Assembly: GCA_963843535.1 (NCBI GenBank)
Contig: CAWJKU010000004.1
Span: forward strand, 930,001-994,000
DNA: 64,000 nucleotides
Source of the DNA: CAVUNY01 sp963843535
Lineage (GTDB): Bacteria > Chloroflexota > Anaerolineae > Anaerolineales > Anaerolineaceae
Direction: 5' to 3'
Numbering within the stretch: the first letter of the stretch is position 1; every line of letters starts with the position of its first letter. Position numbers and translations under genes: made by a program. Shown piece after piece: positions 46,904-57,730 of the stretch. The notes below the pieces were generated by a model. That model had not been told where the DNA came from. It searched no databases and saw only the letters and a program-made list of their open reading frames with translations.

Positions 46904-49900
46904 ATGGCTGAAGGTGTCAGCGTTTCTGAGAATGAGAAAAAGAGTCAAAATAGCCCGGCCTGGCTGGTTGGGGTTTGCCTGATTCTCATATTAGCCGCGG
47001 GCGCGTATTTTCGGTTTACCGGATTGAATTGGGATGAGAGCCAGCATTTGCACCCGGATGAACGATTCTTGACAATGGTCGAGACAGCGATCAAACCGGT
47101 CAACAGCCCGGGTGATTATTTTAATACGGCCCAATCTACCTTAAATCCGCACAATGTCGGCTACGGATTCTTCGTCTATGGAACGCTGCCAATTTTTATC
47201 GTCCGTTATATCGCGGAAGCGCTGGGCCAGACCGGTTATGATCAGGTATTCCTGGTAGGCAGGGCTGCTTCGGCAGCGGCCGATTTATTGGCTGTGGTCC
47301 TGGTATATCTGGTCGCCCAAAGATTGTTCAAACGCCGCTGGCTCAGCTTGATCTCAGCAGGATTATACGCTTTCGCTGTGCTGCCGATCCAGCTTTCTCA
47401 TTATTTCGCCGTCGATACATTTGCCAATACCTTCGCTTTGGCTGCATTTTACTTCGCTGCCGTAATCCTCGATTCCGGATCATCAACCGGCCAGGCTGAA
47501 CCCGAATCACCGCCCAGAGGGTGGGATTGGGCCAGGCGGGACTGGAAATCGGTCGTTCCCTACCTGTTGTTTGGCCTCTTTTACGGCATGGCGCTGGCTT
47601 CAAAGATCAATATTGCCCCGATGGCCGTGCTCCTGCCAGGGGCAGCGGTAGTGGCCTGGTCGCGGCTTTCGCCACAGGCACGCAACCGGCAGTGGCCGGT
47701 GATCGTTCGCAACCTGGTGCTGGCGGGTTTCGTGGCTTTTTTTATCTTTCGCATCGGCCAACCTTATGCTTTCCAGGGCCCCAGTTTTTTTGGGATTTCG
47801 CCTAACCAGAAATGGATTGATAACTTAAAAGGGCTGCTGGTCCAATCGAGTGGGGATGGCGATTCTCCGCCCGAGTTGCAGTGGGCGCGCCGTCCGGCCA
47901 GCTTTGCCTGGACGAACATGGTCGAATGGGGGCTGGGCCTGCCTTTAGGACTGCTGGCAACGGTTGGATTGGTTTGGATGGGGTGGAGGATCATCTGCGG
48001 TCGGTGGCGCGAATACGGCGTATTGTGGGTCTGGACCGTCGCCTATTTCCTCTGGCAGGGCTTGAGCTTCACCCGCACGATGCGCTATGAAATTCCTGTG
48101 GTTCCGCTTTTAATCATCAGCGCGGCCTGGCTGCTCTTTGAATTGTGGGATGCTCGCCCCAAATGGGCTCGTTCTCTGCAGCATGGGTACTTGCGGGTGC
48201 CCTGGGGGAAAATCCTGGCGGGCTTGCTGGGGGTGGGTGCACTGGCAGCGACTTTTGCCTGGGCTTTCGCTTTCACCCGCATCTATAATCGGCCGATGAC
48301 CAGGGTCGAGGCGTCGCGCTGGATTTACCAGAACGTACCGGCTCCCATTAACCTGCAGATGCAGAACGACCAGGGTGAAACCAGCAGCCTTCCGTTAAGT
48401 TATCCAAAAGATAATGAGATTACACCCGAAAATGGGGTTGAGCTTGCTTTTACCGCGCAAAATAATGGGGCGGCCAATGAGGTTACCCTAAACAAAATTA
48501 ACCTGTCGATCGGGAATTCAGGTCAAACGCAGCTAAAGCTTGAGCTGCACAGTCTTGAAAATGGAATTCAAATTCTGGCCCGCGGCGAGGTGGCGTTCCA
48601 ATCCAACGTGCAGGACCAGCCGGTTTCAATATCGTTTGACCAGCTGGCGGTCTTAAAAAAGGGCCAGCGTTATGCGTTGAAGGTCGATCTCACCGGCAGC
48701 AACAGCCGACTTCTCCTGGCAGACAGCCTGTTGCTGAAAGTTGCCGAAAATTACCAACAGATCCCATTGGGTTCCGTAAACCCGATCATCCAGATTGGAA
48801 AACCATTTACTGCCACATTTTTTTCACAATCCCCCGGCAGCGTGAGCCAGATCAGCCTGCCGATACAGGTGTCAGCGTCATCACAACCTGTTCAGGTTCC
48901 AGTGAGTGTCACCTTCATCGAAGGGGGCGCGGTTCTCGCGGCAAATGCCAATGAAGTAATCAACGTCGCACCTGGCATGCCCGCGGCGATGATCCGCTTT
49001 AACCCCCCGGTAGAAATCCATGCAAAGGTTGGTTACCTGCTGACGATTGAAGTGATTAATGCTCCATCTCCAATCCAGATTCAAGGCCAGCTTCATCTTG
49101 ATTTGCTGGATGGGGCAAGCGACCTATCTCTGCCTGCACCAACCCACCTGATCCAGCCTGATGTCCCTTACACGACTCCTTTTACCGCCCATGAGGCCGG
49201 ATATCTAAAGAGCGTTCTCCTGCCGTGGGCTTCCCAGCAAGATCTTGCGGCAGTCAATCCCGATACCCTTACCGTTACGATTAACGACACCCAAAATGGG
49301 CGGTCCATAGGCGAAGCGCAAATAACTACCAGATTGTTTCCGGGGAATAACCCACGAGGCAGCCAGGCCCAGATAGTTTTCAACCCTGCCCTGCACGTGG
49401 AGAAAGGCCAAACTTTTTTCCTTCAATTATCTACCAACCAGGGAGCGGTGGCGCTGCGCGGCAGCGCCCCAGCCAGCGAATCCAGTTGGGATGACGGCCT
49501 GCCCTTGCGGGTCGACGGTCTGGATGGCTACAGCGGTTTTTATCAGGGCGGGCTGAATTTTGAGATGTATTGGACTGATGACGCCAGCAAGCTGGAGCGC
49601 TTCACTTCCGTCCTGGACCAGGCTGATTTCATCTTTATCTCGTCCAACCGGCAGTGGGGCACTACCACCCGCGTTCAGGAAAGATACCCACTCACCACGG
49701 AATATTACCGCGATTTGATGGGCTGCCCTGCGGACCAATCGATCATCGAATGCTACAGTAATGCCCAACCTGGAATGTTTCAAGGGCAGTTAGGTTTTGA
49801 ATTGGTGAAAGTATTCCAATCCGAACCGGCGCTGGGCGGCTGGCAGTTCAACTCACAATTTGCCGAAGAAGCTTTTTCGGTTTACGACCATCCCAAGGTA

Positions 49901-52624
49901 ATGATTTTCCGGAAGCGGGCGGATTATTCATCCCAAACCGTGCGCGATCTTTTGGGCGCGGTAGACCTGGGCAAAGTGGTGAACGTCACCCCACGCAAAG
50001 CAGGAACACCCGGCAACCTGATGCTCCCCAGTGAAAATTTGGGACAGCAGCAGGCAGGCGGCACCTGGTCGGAATTATTCGACCGAGAGTCGCTTCTCAA
50101 CCGCTGGCCGGCCTTCGGGGCTGTGATCTGGTATCTTTTTATTTTCTTGTTAGGCTGGCTGGTATATCCCTTCGTGCGCCTGGCACTGGGTGGTCTGGCA
50201 GACCGGGGTTATCCGCTGGCGCGCCTGGTCGGGATGATCCTGCTGGCTTTCCTGGTGTGGTTCGGAAGTTCGAACGGTTTGCCTTTCACCCGGGGCGTGA
50301 TCTGGCTGGTCTTAGCGGGCTTGCTGGTGGTCAATTTGCTGCTATTCCTCAGTCAGCGCACACAGATTATTGCTGAGATTAAATCCAGGCCAAAGTATTT
50401 CCTGGTGGTTGAAGGCCTGTTCCTCGCCTTTTTTATCCTCGACCTGTTGATCCGCTTGGGGAACCCGGATTTGTGGCACCCGGCCAAGGGCGGAGAGAAA
50501 CCGATGGATTTCTCTTACCTTAACGCGGTCATCAAAAGCACCAGTTTCCCGCCGTACGATCCCTGGTTTGCGGGCGGCTATATTAATTACTATTATTACG
50601 GCTTTGTCCTGGTGGGGGTGATCATCAAGGCGTTGGGGATTGTCCCGGCGGTCGCCTATAATCTGGTACTGCCGACACTGTTTGCCATGGTCGCGCTTGG
50701 CGCATTTTCAGTGGGCTGGAACCTGCTCAGCCGGAACCATTCCGGGGAAGACAAAGCCACACCGCTTGAACGGAAGGGTATTGAGCGCGCACCTTTGTTC
50801 GCCGGGTTGGCGGCAGCCGTGGGAATGTTAATCCTCGGCAACCTGGGTACGATCAATATGATTTGGGAAGGGTTCCAATTGACGATTGTGTCGCGCGAGG
50901 TGATGGAAAAGGCCGATTTTTTCACCCGTATCGGATGGACCTTCCAGGGGCTGTTCAATTATTTCCGCGGTTCACCGATGCCTTACAACATCGGCGAGTG
51001 GTACTGGAACCCCAGCCGGGCCATCCCTGGGGAGCCGATCACCGAATTCCCATTTTTCACCTTTTTATACGCCGACTTGCATGCCCACATGATCGCCCTT
51101 CCGGTGACCGTCCTGGCATTATCCTGGGGCTTAAATATCCTGCGCGGGCGGTGGAATTGGCGAATGGAGGGCCGGGGCGAAATCTGGGCGTGGGTACAGT
51201 TCGGGTGCACTTTTGCCCTGGGTGGATTGGCGATTGGCGCCTTACGGCCGACCAATACCTGGGATATGCCAGTCTACCTGGTTTTAGGGGCGGTCGCGGT
51301 TTTGTATACAGCGCTAAGGTACAGCCCGACGCCGCAGCGCATTATCCGGTTGGTCGATCATATGCACCGGTTCTTTGCTGAAATGGATGGGGAGACGATC
51401 GAAAGCAGCATCGACCGCTCAAAATGGGCGTGGTGGATCTTGAAATTTGGGACGGTTGCCCTGCCTTCAATCTTGCTGCTGGCCGGTTTGTCCTTTATTC
51501 TTTACCAGCCGTTTGCAGATTGGTTCGGCCAGGCATATAACTCGATCGAAGCCTGGACCGGAGATCACACTCCCATGTGGGCCTACCGGCTGCATTGGGG
51601 CGTCTTCTTGTTTATGATTGCTTCCTGGATGGCGTGGGAATCGATTGATTGGATGGCAAAAACCCCGATATCTGCTTTGAATCGGCTGCGCCGGTTCATG
51701 GCGATCATCGGCACGGGCGTAATTGGCCTGGTTGGAGCAGTTATTTACCTGACGATCAATAATGTACAGATCGCCTGGGTTCCGCTTATTTTTGGCGTGT
51801 GGGCGCTGGTTTTGATCCTTCGCCCAGGACAATCCGATGCCAAACGAGCGGTGCTCTTTATGACCGGCAGCGCGCTGGCGTTAACCCTGGCCGTAGAACT
51901 GATCGTATTACGCGGCGACCTGGGACGGATGAACACGGTCTTTAAGTTCTATATGCAGGCCTGGACGCTGTTTTCAATAAGCGCCGCGGCGGCAATGATC
52001 TGGCTCCTGCCGGCTATCAATAAATGGCGGTCGAATTGGAGCGGTGCCTGGCAGGTGGCTGCGGCAGTGCTGATCGGATGCGCAGCGTTATTCCCTATGC
52101 TTGCAGGTCAGGCGAAAATTGAAGATCGCATGGCGGCCAACGCCCCGCATACATTGGATGGGATGGCCTATATGCAGTATTCGCGATATTCGGACCAGGA
52201 TACCGAGATGGATCTTTCCGAAGATGCTCGCGCGATCCAATGGATGCAAGAAAATATCCCCGGTTCGCCGGTCATCGTTGAGGCAAATACGCCTGAATAC
52301 CGCTGGGGTTCACGCTATACCATTTACACAGGTCTGCCGGGTGTGGTGGGGTGGAACTGGCACCAGCGCCAGCAGAGGGCATTGACCCCTTCTGAGTGGG
52401 TTACCGACCGGGTCGATCAGATTGGAACGTTTTATTCGACAACTTCCGAAACGGTTGCCCTGGATTTCTTAAGGCAGTATAAAGTTAAGTTTATCGTGGT
52501 TGGGCAGTTGGAGCGCGCCTATTATTCCACGGATGGATTGGATAAATTCGATCAATGGAATGGCAAATATTGGCAAGAAATTTACCGCGACGGCCAGACT
52601 GTGATCTATGAGGTGCTACAATAG
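46904..52624 (+). CDS. Giant fusion: GT-C glycosyltransferase, beta-repeat region and DUF2298 (Chlor_Arch_YYY) domain
   Basis: 1906 residues from ATG 46904, which has AAGGA upstream. Residues about 15-460 are a GT-C enzyme with the acidic loop NWDESQHLHPDERF and about 11 helices. Residues about 500-1070 are extracytoplasmic and contain three similar beta-sandwich-like segments. Residues about 1080-1900 are a second polytopic block with the motif INYYYYGFV near residue 1230, plus YADLHAHMIALP and RPTNTWDMPVY, matching DUF2298 / Chlor_Arch_YYY (PF10060, TIGR03662). The function of that family is unknown. The start follows the previous stop by about 30 bp, and the next DUF2298 gene begins 11 bp after. 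Confidence 0.82.
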   Translation: MAEGVSVSENEKKSQNSPAWLVGVCLILILAAGAYFRFTGLNWDESQHLHPDERFLTMVETAIKPVNSPGDYFNTAQSTLNPHNVGYGFFVYGTLPIFIVRYIAEALGQTGYDQVFLVGRAASAAADLLAVVLVYLVAQRLFKRRWLSLISAGLYAFAVLPIQLSHYFAVDTFANTFALAAFYFAAVILDSGSSTGQAEPESPPRGWDWARRDWKSVVPYLLFGLFYGMALASKINIAPMAVLLPGAAVVAWSRLSPQARNRQWPVIVRNLVLAGFVAFFIFRIGQPYAFQGPSFFGISPNQKWIDNLKGLLVQSSGDGDSPPELQWARRPASFAWTNMVEWGLGLPLGLLATVGLVWMGWRIICGRWREYGVLWVWTVAYFLWQGLSFTRTMRYEIPVVPLLIISAAWLLFELWDARPKWARSLQHGYLRVPWGKILAGLLGVGALAATFAWAFAFTRIYNRPMTRVEASRWIYQNVPAPINLQMQNDQGETSSLPLSYPKDNEITPENGVELAFTAQNNGAANEVTLNKINLSIGNSGQTQLKLELHSLENGIQILARGEVAFQSNVQDQPVSISFDQLAVLKKGQRYALKVDLTGSNSRLLLADSLLLKVAENYQQIPLGSVNPIIQIGKPFTATFFSQSPGSVSQISLPIQVSASSQPVQVPVSVTFIEGGAVLAANANEVINVAPGMPAAMIRFNPPVEIHAKVGYLLTIEVINAPSPIQIQGQLHLDLLDGASDLSLPAPTHLIQPDVPYTTPFTAHEAGYLKSVLLPWASQQDLAAVNPDTLTVTINDTQNGRSIGEAQITTRLFPGNNPRGSQAQIVFNPALHVEKGQTFFLQLSTNQGAVALRGSAPASESSWDDGLPLRVDGLDGYSGFYQGGLNFEMYWTDDASKLERFTSVLDQADFIFISSNRQWGTTTRVQERYPLTTEYYRDLMGCPADQSIIECYSNAQPGMFQGQLGFELVKVFQSEPALGGWQFNSQFAEEAFSVYDHPKVMIFRKRADYSSQTVRDLLGAVDLGKVVNVTPRKAGTPGNLMLPSENLGQQQAGGTWSELFDRESLLNRWPAFGAVIWYLFIFLLGWLVYPFVRLALGGLADRGYPLARLVGMILLAFLVWFGSSNGLPFTRGVIWLVLAGLLVVNLLLFLSQRTQIIAEIKSRPKYFLVVEGLFLAFFILDLLIRLGNPDLWHPAKGGEKPMDFSYLNAVIKSTSFPPYDPWFAGGYINYYYYGFVLVGVIIKALGIVPAVAYNLVLPTLFAMVALGAFSVGWNLLSRNHSGEDKATPLERKGIERAPLFAGLAAAVGMLILGNLGTINMIWEGFQLTIVSREVMEKADFFTRIGWTFQGLFNYFRGSPMPYNIGEWYWNPSRAIPGEPITEFPFFTFLYADLHAHMIALPVTVLALSWGLNILRGRWNWRMEGRGEIWAWVQFGCTFALGGLAIGALRPTNTWDMPVYLVLGAVAVLYTALRYSPTPQRIIRLVDHMHRFFAEMDGETIESSIDRSKWAWWILKFGTVALPSILLLAGLSFILYQPFADWFGQAYNSIEAWTGDHTPMWAYRLHWGVFLFMIASWMAWESIDWMAKTPISALNRLRRFMAIIGTGVIGLVGAVIYLTINNVQIAWVPLIFGVWALVLILRPGQSDAKRAVLFMTGSALALTLAVELIVLRGDLGRMNTVFKFYMQAWTLFSISAAAAMIWLLPAINKWRSNWSGAWQVAAAVLIGCAALFPMLAGQAKIEDRMAANAPHTLDGMAYMQYSRYSDQDTEMDLSEDARAIQWMQENIPGSPVIVEANTPEYRWGSRYTIYTGLPGVVGWNWHQRQQRALTPSEWVTDRVDQIGTFYSTTSETVALDFLRQYKVKFIVVGQLERAYYSTDGLDKFDQWNGKYWQEIYRDGQTVIYEVLQ

Positions 52625-52635
52625 GGCTACCTGAC

Positions 52636-55298
52636 ATGCTCGATCTTATTCTCTGGTACCTGGTCATTTCAATTATTGGGGTGCTTGTTCTGCCGGTTAC
52701 ATACCGGTTTCTTCCGTTCCTGAGCGATCGCGGATATACCCTGGCACGCACCCTGGGGCTCTTGTTATGGGGATTCATCTTTTGGATATTAGCTTCGCTC
52801 CGCATCTTGCAAAATGATACTGGGGGGGTTATCATCGCCCTGCTGTTGGTGGGATTATTAAGCCTGTGGGTAGGCGGTGGGGTTAAAAGCTGGCGCACCA
52901 TCTTTGGGTGGCTGCGACTCAGGAAGCGCCTGGTTATCATCGGCGAGGTTTTATTTTTTTGCGCGTTCATTTTTCTGGCTGTGCTGCGCTCTACCAACCC
53001 GCAAATATCCGGACACAGAAAAACCGATGGAGCTGGCGTTTATTAATTCAATTTTGCGCTCGCCTTCATTTCCTCCGGCGGATCCCTGGCTTTCTGGTTA
53101 CGCTATTTCATATTATTACTTTGGTTATGTTCTGGTGGCGATGCTCTCCCGGCTGACCGGCGTGATTTCTGGGGTTTCATTCAACTTGATGATCTCGCTC
53201 GTATTCGCGCTAACTGCCCTGGGCGCGTACGGTGTCATGAGCTCACTGCTCGCCTGGTGGTCGCAGCGCAGGCAGGCTCAAGGGAAAAGTGGATTATTCT
53301 CCCAGGGTTGGGCGCTACTGGCGCCCCTTTTTATCCTGCTGGTCAGCAACTTGGAGGGCGGTTTCGAAGTTCTGCATGCCAGAGGGCTGTTCTGGCAGGA
53401 TACTGATCAATGGCAAGCAGTCCACGTTCTGGTCATGGTTGGGATTGCTGGAATTAAACGAACCACCCGGCGAGCCTTACCAATGGAATCCAAATCGTCC
53501 GGGAGGGATCTGGTGGTGGCGAGCTTCGCGTGTGATTCAAGATTACAACCTGCAGACCACCGTCGAACAGGCCATCCCTGGGTTTCCATTCTCATCTTAT
53601 ATCGTGCCGATCCCCCAACGGAGCGGGCCAATCGAGGTGATCGACGAGTTCCCGTTCTTTTCGTATTATCTGGCTGATTTGCACCCGCATGTGCTGGCGA
53701 TGCCTTTTGTGATGTTGGTGGTGGCCCTGGCATTAAATCTTTACCTGCATGGGGCGCAGGAATCTTTCAGCAAATGGAGAATGTGGACCTGGATCAAACA
53801 GGGCGAGTTCTGGATCACATCCCTGGCTGTGGGCGCGCTGGGCTTTTTCAACACCTGGGATTTTCCAATCTACGTGGCGCTTTTCAGCGCGGTTTTTACC
53901 CTGGTGCGCGTCCAGCAGGCGGGATGGAATTGGCGGCAGCGGCTGGCGGACTTTATCAAGATGGGGATTTTGTTGGGAATAGCCGGATTTGTGCTGTATA
54001 TCCCCTTTTATGTCGGCTTTTCCTCTCAAGCGGGGGGGATTTTGCCCAGCATGGCATTCTTCACCCGCGGGGTGAATTTCTGGATCATGTTTGGATCTTT
54101 ACTCACCCCGGTGGTGATCTGGCTGCTGTGGCTGCCCCGAAATATGGGCACGAAGGTTGTTTTCCGGACAGGTTTTAAGTTTGCCGGGATGGTGGTGGGC
54201 TTTTTGTGGGTTGGATCATTCTTGCTTGGTTTCCTGGGATTGAACCTGTCTGCCCTGGGCAATCTGGCTTCAACTGCCGGCGGTGGCAATTTCATGTCCG
54301 GCCTGGCTGCCAACCTGATCACCTGGGGGTCATTGTTCACCGGCCTTCAAGGGGGGGCATCCTCCGGTCAGATTTTTGGAGATGCGCTGATCCGCCGGTT
54401 CGAAATGCCGGGCACCTGGATCACCCTGCTGCTGGTGATTGCTTTTGTCTGGGCACTGCTGGCAAGCCTGCGGAAAGCGCCCGAAACAGAAGAACAACCT
54501 GAGACATCTCCCGCGACCGGCGGCCCGAATGGGTTTGTATTGGTGCTGGTTCTTCTGGGGGCAGGGCTGGCCCTTGTGCCTGAATTTTTGTACCTGCGAG
54601 ACCAGTTCGGCACGCGCATGAATACAATTTTCAAGTTTTATTTTCAAACCTGGATGTTATGGGGTCTGGCGGCTGCTTTTGCAAGTGTCCTGATATGGAA
54701 GGAGCTGCGCGGTAGTTTGGCGTGGCTTGTGAAAAGTGCCCTGGTTCTGGTATTATGCTTATCGTTAATATATCCCCTTTTCGGGATTAGCGACCGGGTA
54801 AATGTCCAACAAATCGGCGACTGGACGTTGGATGGAAATGCCTACCTGGCGCGATATGATGCGGATGAGTGGGCCGCCATGACGTGGCTGTCCACAGCCC
54901 CTTATGGGGTTATCGCGGAAGCGGTGGGCGGAAGCTATGGATCAGCCGCGCGGATGGCAACTCAATCGGGTTTGCCCAACGTGTTGGGTTGGCCGGGGCA
55001 TGAGGCCCAATGGCGCGGCGGCAGCCGGGAAATGGGATCGCGCCAGGAAGATCTCAGCAAGCTGTACCGCACTCGCGATTGGAACGAGGCGCAGTCCATC
55101 CTGGAGCTTTACCATATTCGCTACGTGGTTGTGGGAAACCTGGAACGCAATACCTACCTGGAAAGTGCCCAAAACGGCCTGCGCGCCTTGGACGAACAAA
55201 AATTTGCAAATAATTTAAGAGTCGCCTTTCAGAATGGCGGGGTCACAATCTATGAGGTCAGCGCAATCAGCCAGGTTGCGTTGAGGGAGAACCATTAA
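52636..55298 (+). CDS. DUF2298 (Chlor_Arch_YYY) membrane protein; two frameshifts
   Basis: Pieces 52636-53046, 53040-53459 and 53430-55298. Extra bases near 53014 and 53414 explain the shifts, and correction gives 886 residues, within the range described for single-domain members. The YYY motif reads AISYYYFGYV. YLADLHPHVLAMP and NTWDFPIYVAL parallel the fused paralogue. About 14 membrane helices, ending in a soluble C-terminal domain. It is homologous to the second half of the upstream gene, so the two look like a duplication in which one copy was fused to a GT-C enzyme. Confidence 0.82.
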
Positions 55299-55302
55299 CC
55301 GT

Positions 55303-57012
55303 ATGAAATCAAGCAAATTAACCACAGAACATTTTTTATACGGTCTGGCGATCTTATTGGCGGTCGGGCTGCGCTTTATTGGATTGGGGACTTCGCCTTT
55401 AAGCGACGTAGAGGCCACCGCGGCTATGCAGGCTGCCTCGGTTTTCCAGCCCGGGCATGCCGTTCTCGGGGCGCAGCCTGGCTATATTTTATTGACGGGC
55501 GCCAGTTTTTTCTTCTTCGGATCCAGTGAATTCTGGGCGCGTTTTTGGCCGGCGGTGTTTGGTTCGTTGCTGGTGTTGGTTCCATATCTCGGGCGCGAGC
55601 GATTGGGCCAAAAAGCAGCCTTATTGATGGCTTTTGCCCTGTCTGTGGAGCCGTCCCTGGTAGCCGCTTCACGCCAGGCCGACGGGCGAATCCTGGCGAT
55701 AACGGGACTGGCATTTGCCCTGGTATTTCTCTTGCGGCACAATGCCATTTGGGCGGGGATCGCTGCCGGGTTTGCTTTGTTGGGCGGACCGACCGTGTGG
55801 AATGGATTGCTGGCTATCGGCCTGGGATGGAGTGCGTTCCGGCTGACGGCGAAAACATCCACAGAGGACAGTGAGCCAGGCATTCTGACCGGGCGTGACT
55901 TCTGGCTTGGGTTGGGGGGGACTATTGCCGTTTTGGGTACCTTGTTTGGTATTCTTCCTAACGGGCTGAGCAACCTGGCGAACAGCCTGGTCTATTATTT
56001 TCAAGGTTGGGGGACCACTGCAGCCGGGCCTATCATTCCATTAGCGGTGGCGTGGATTGGATTGTCGCCTCTGGCATTCATCTTTGGAATGTCGCGGATC
56101 TTTAGCAATTTTCGGGAGAAGGACCCGATCGATGCAGCTTTGATCTGGCTGTGGGTTTTTCTTCTGGCGGCGGTGTTTATTTACCCGGAACGCCGCCCCG
56201 TGGATCTGGCCTGGGCGGCAGTGCCGTTTCTGGCTCTGGCTGCTCGCCAGGGCGCGCGTTTGATTATTCCTGAAAAGAATAAGGTTGCGGCTCTGGGATA
56301 TGCGGGTTTGGTAATTGTGTTGTTTGTCTCGCTTGGGATGAATTTCTCCGGTTTTGTAGGGGAAACACCGCCTATCGATGAAACGCTGCGCCTGGGTGGC
56401 TTGCTGGGGGGAGTCTTTCTGCTTCTGGCGAGTTTTATTTTAATGATCTGGGGGTGGTCGTGGAAGGTGGCTTCAACAGGCGCCGTATTTGGCTTGAGCG
56501 TCTTTTTGCTGATCTATACCCTGGCGACTGCCTGGGGTGGAGCCAGCCTGGGGCGGCACCCGGATATGGAATTATGGGTTAACGATATTTATCCTAAGGA
56601 ACAAGCATTAACCTTGAAAGTGTTGGGGGATGTTTCTGAATGGAATACGGGCCGCAGGAATTGGCTGGACCTGATTGTGAGCGGCATAGATACTCCTTCT
56701 CTGCGTTGGGGGCTGCGAAATTATGCCAACGTTGATTTCGTCAGCCAGCTTCCCCAGGGGGTTCAGCCCGGGGCAGTTATTACACCTGAATCGCAAGGCG
56801 CAAATCTCGGCCTGGCATCACCTTACACGGGACAGGCGCTGGCCTGGGGTCATAACGTGAACTGGAGTTTACTCAGTCCGGGAGAATGGATGCGCTGGCT
56901 GTTTTATCGTGATTTGCCCGCGCTATCTGGATTGGAAGTCAGTCAGAACATCATCCTCTGGTTGCGCAGTGATTTATTTCCAGGCGCTTCCAAGACTACG
57001 GCCAATCCATAG
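55303..57012 (+). CDS. GT-C type membrane protein, probable glycosyltransferase
   Basis: 569 residues, about 11 membrane helices. The first extracytoplasmic loop has PLSDVEATAAMQA, an Asp/Glu motif at the GT-C catalytic position, followed by a His-rich-free lumenal segment. The last 110 residues are extracytoplasmic, with WVNDIYPKEQALT and SLRWGLRNYANV. It resembles the ArnT/Agl23-like families. It starts 4 bp after the DUF2298 gene and is clearly in the same operon. Donor and acceptor unknown. Confidence 0.75.
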   Translation: MKSSKLTTEHFLYGLAILLAVGLRFIGLGTSPLSDVEATAAMQAASVFQPGHAVLGAQPGYILLTGASFFFFGSSEFWARFWPAVFGSLLVLVPYLGRERLGQKAALLMAFALSVEPSLVAASRQADGRILAITGLAFALVFLLRHNAIWAGIAAGFALLGGPTVWNGLLAIGLGWSAFRLTAKTSTEDSEPGILTGRDFWLGLGGTIAVLGTLFGILPNGLSNLANSLVYYFQGWGTTAAGPIIPLAVAWIGLSPLAFIFGMSRIFSNFREKDPIDAALIWLWVFLLAAVFIYPERRPVDLAWAAVPFLALAARQGARLIIPEKNKVAALGYAGLVIVLFVSLGMNFSGFVGETPPIDETLRLGGLLGGVFLLLASFILMIWGWSWKVASTGAVFGLSVFLLIYTLATAWGGASLGRHPDMELWVNDIYPKEQALTLKVLGDVSEWNTGRRNWLDLIVSGIDTPSLRWGLRNYANVDFVSQLPQGVQPGAVITPESQGANLGLASPYTGQALAWGHNVNWSLLSPGEWMRWLFYRDLPALSGLEVSQNIILWLRSDLFPGASKTTANP

Positions 57013-57046
57013 GGTTAATATGATTATCAGGAGAATGTTGGACGAC

Positions 57047-57730
57047 ATGCCACTGCCACAAATAATAGCGATAGACGGCCCCTCAGCTTCAGGAAAATCA
57101 ACCATTGCAGAAGTAATAGCCCGAGAATTGGGCTATCTTTACTTCGACACGGGATTAATGTACCGGGCAGTAACCCTGACAGCGCTTGACAGGCTGCATT
57201 CCGTTGAAAACGAAGCTTTGGTATCGGAACTGGCTCGGTTAATCGATATTGATGTGCGACCGAGCAGCGTGGCCGATGGGCGGAAATGCGATGTGCTTGT
57301 GGACGGTCGGGATATTACCTGGGATATTCGAAAACCTGAGGTGGAAGCGCATGTCTCTCAAGTTTCTGCATATCCAGAAGTGCGTAATGCGATGACACTC
57401 CAGCAGCGAAAGATTGGACAGCGCGGAGAAGTCATCATGGTAGGTCGGGATATCGGAACTGTTGTTTTTCCTGAGGCGGAGTTAAAAATTTTTCTGGATG
57501 CATCGGTTGAAGAACGCGCTCGCCGGCGATATGAAGAATTCTCCCAGAGGGGTGAAACAGTGAATTATGAGGAAATTCTGGCTGCCATGCGCCGGCGAGA
57601 TAAAATAGATTCTACCCGGGCTATTGCGCCGTTGAAAGCCGCTGATGATGCAGTTTGGGTAGAAACAGATGGCCTGACCATTGAACAGGTGCTGTTAAAG
57701 GTGTTGGGCCTGGTTTTTGCTGAGGGGTAG
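57047..57730 (+). CDS. cmk: Cytidylate kinase
   Basis: 227 residues from ATG 57047, which puts IAIDGPSASGKST at the family-typical position; ATGs at 57020 and 57035 are alternatives. P-loop GPSASGKST, then the CMP-binding region with YFDTGLMYRAVT and the GRDIGTVVFP motif. It phosphorylates CMP and dCMP. It follows the glycan operon on the same strand and may be transcribed with it. If the epimerase is CDP-sugar-specific, cytidylate supply would be relevant, but this is weak inference. Confidence 0.93.
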   Translation: MPLPQIIAIDGPSASGKSTIAEVIARELGYLYFDTGLMYRAVTLTALDRLHSVENEALVSELARLIDIDVRPSSVADGRKCDVLVDGRDITWDIRKPEVEAHVSQVSAYPEVRNAMTLQQRKIGQRGEVIMVGRDIGTVVFPEAELKIFLDASVEERARRRYEEFSQRGETVNYEEILAAMRRRDKIDSTRAIAPLKAADDAVWVETDGLTIEQVLLKVLGLVFAEG

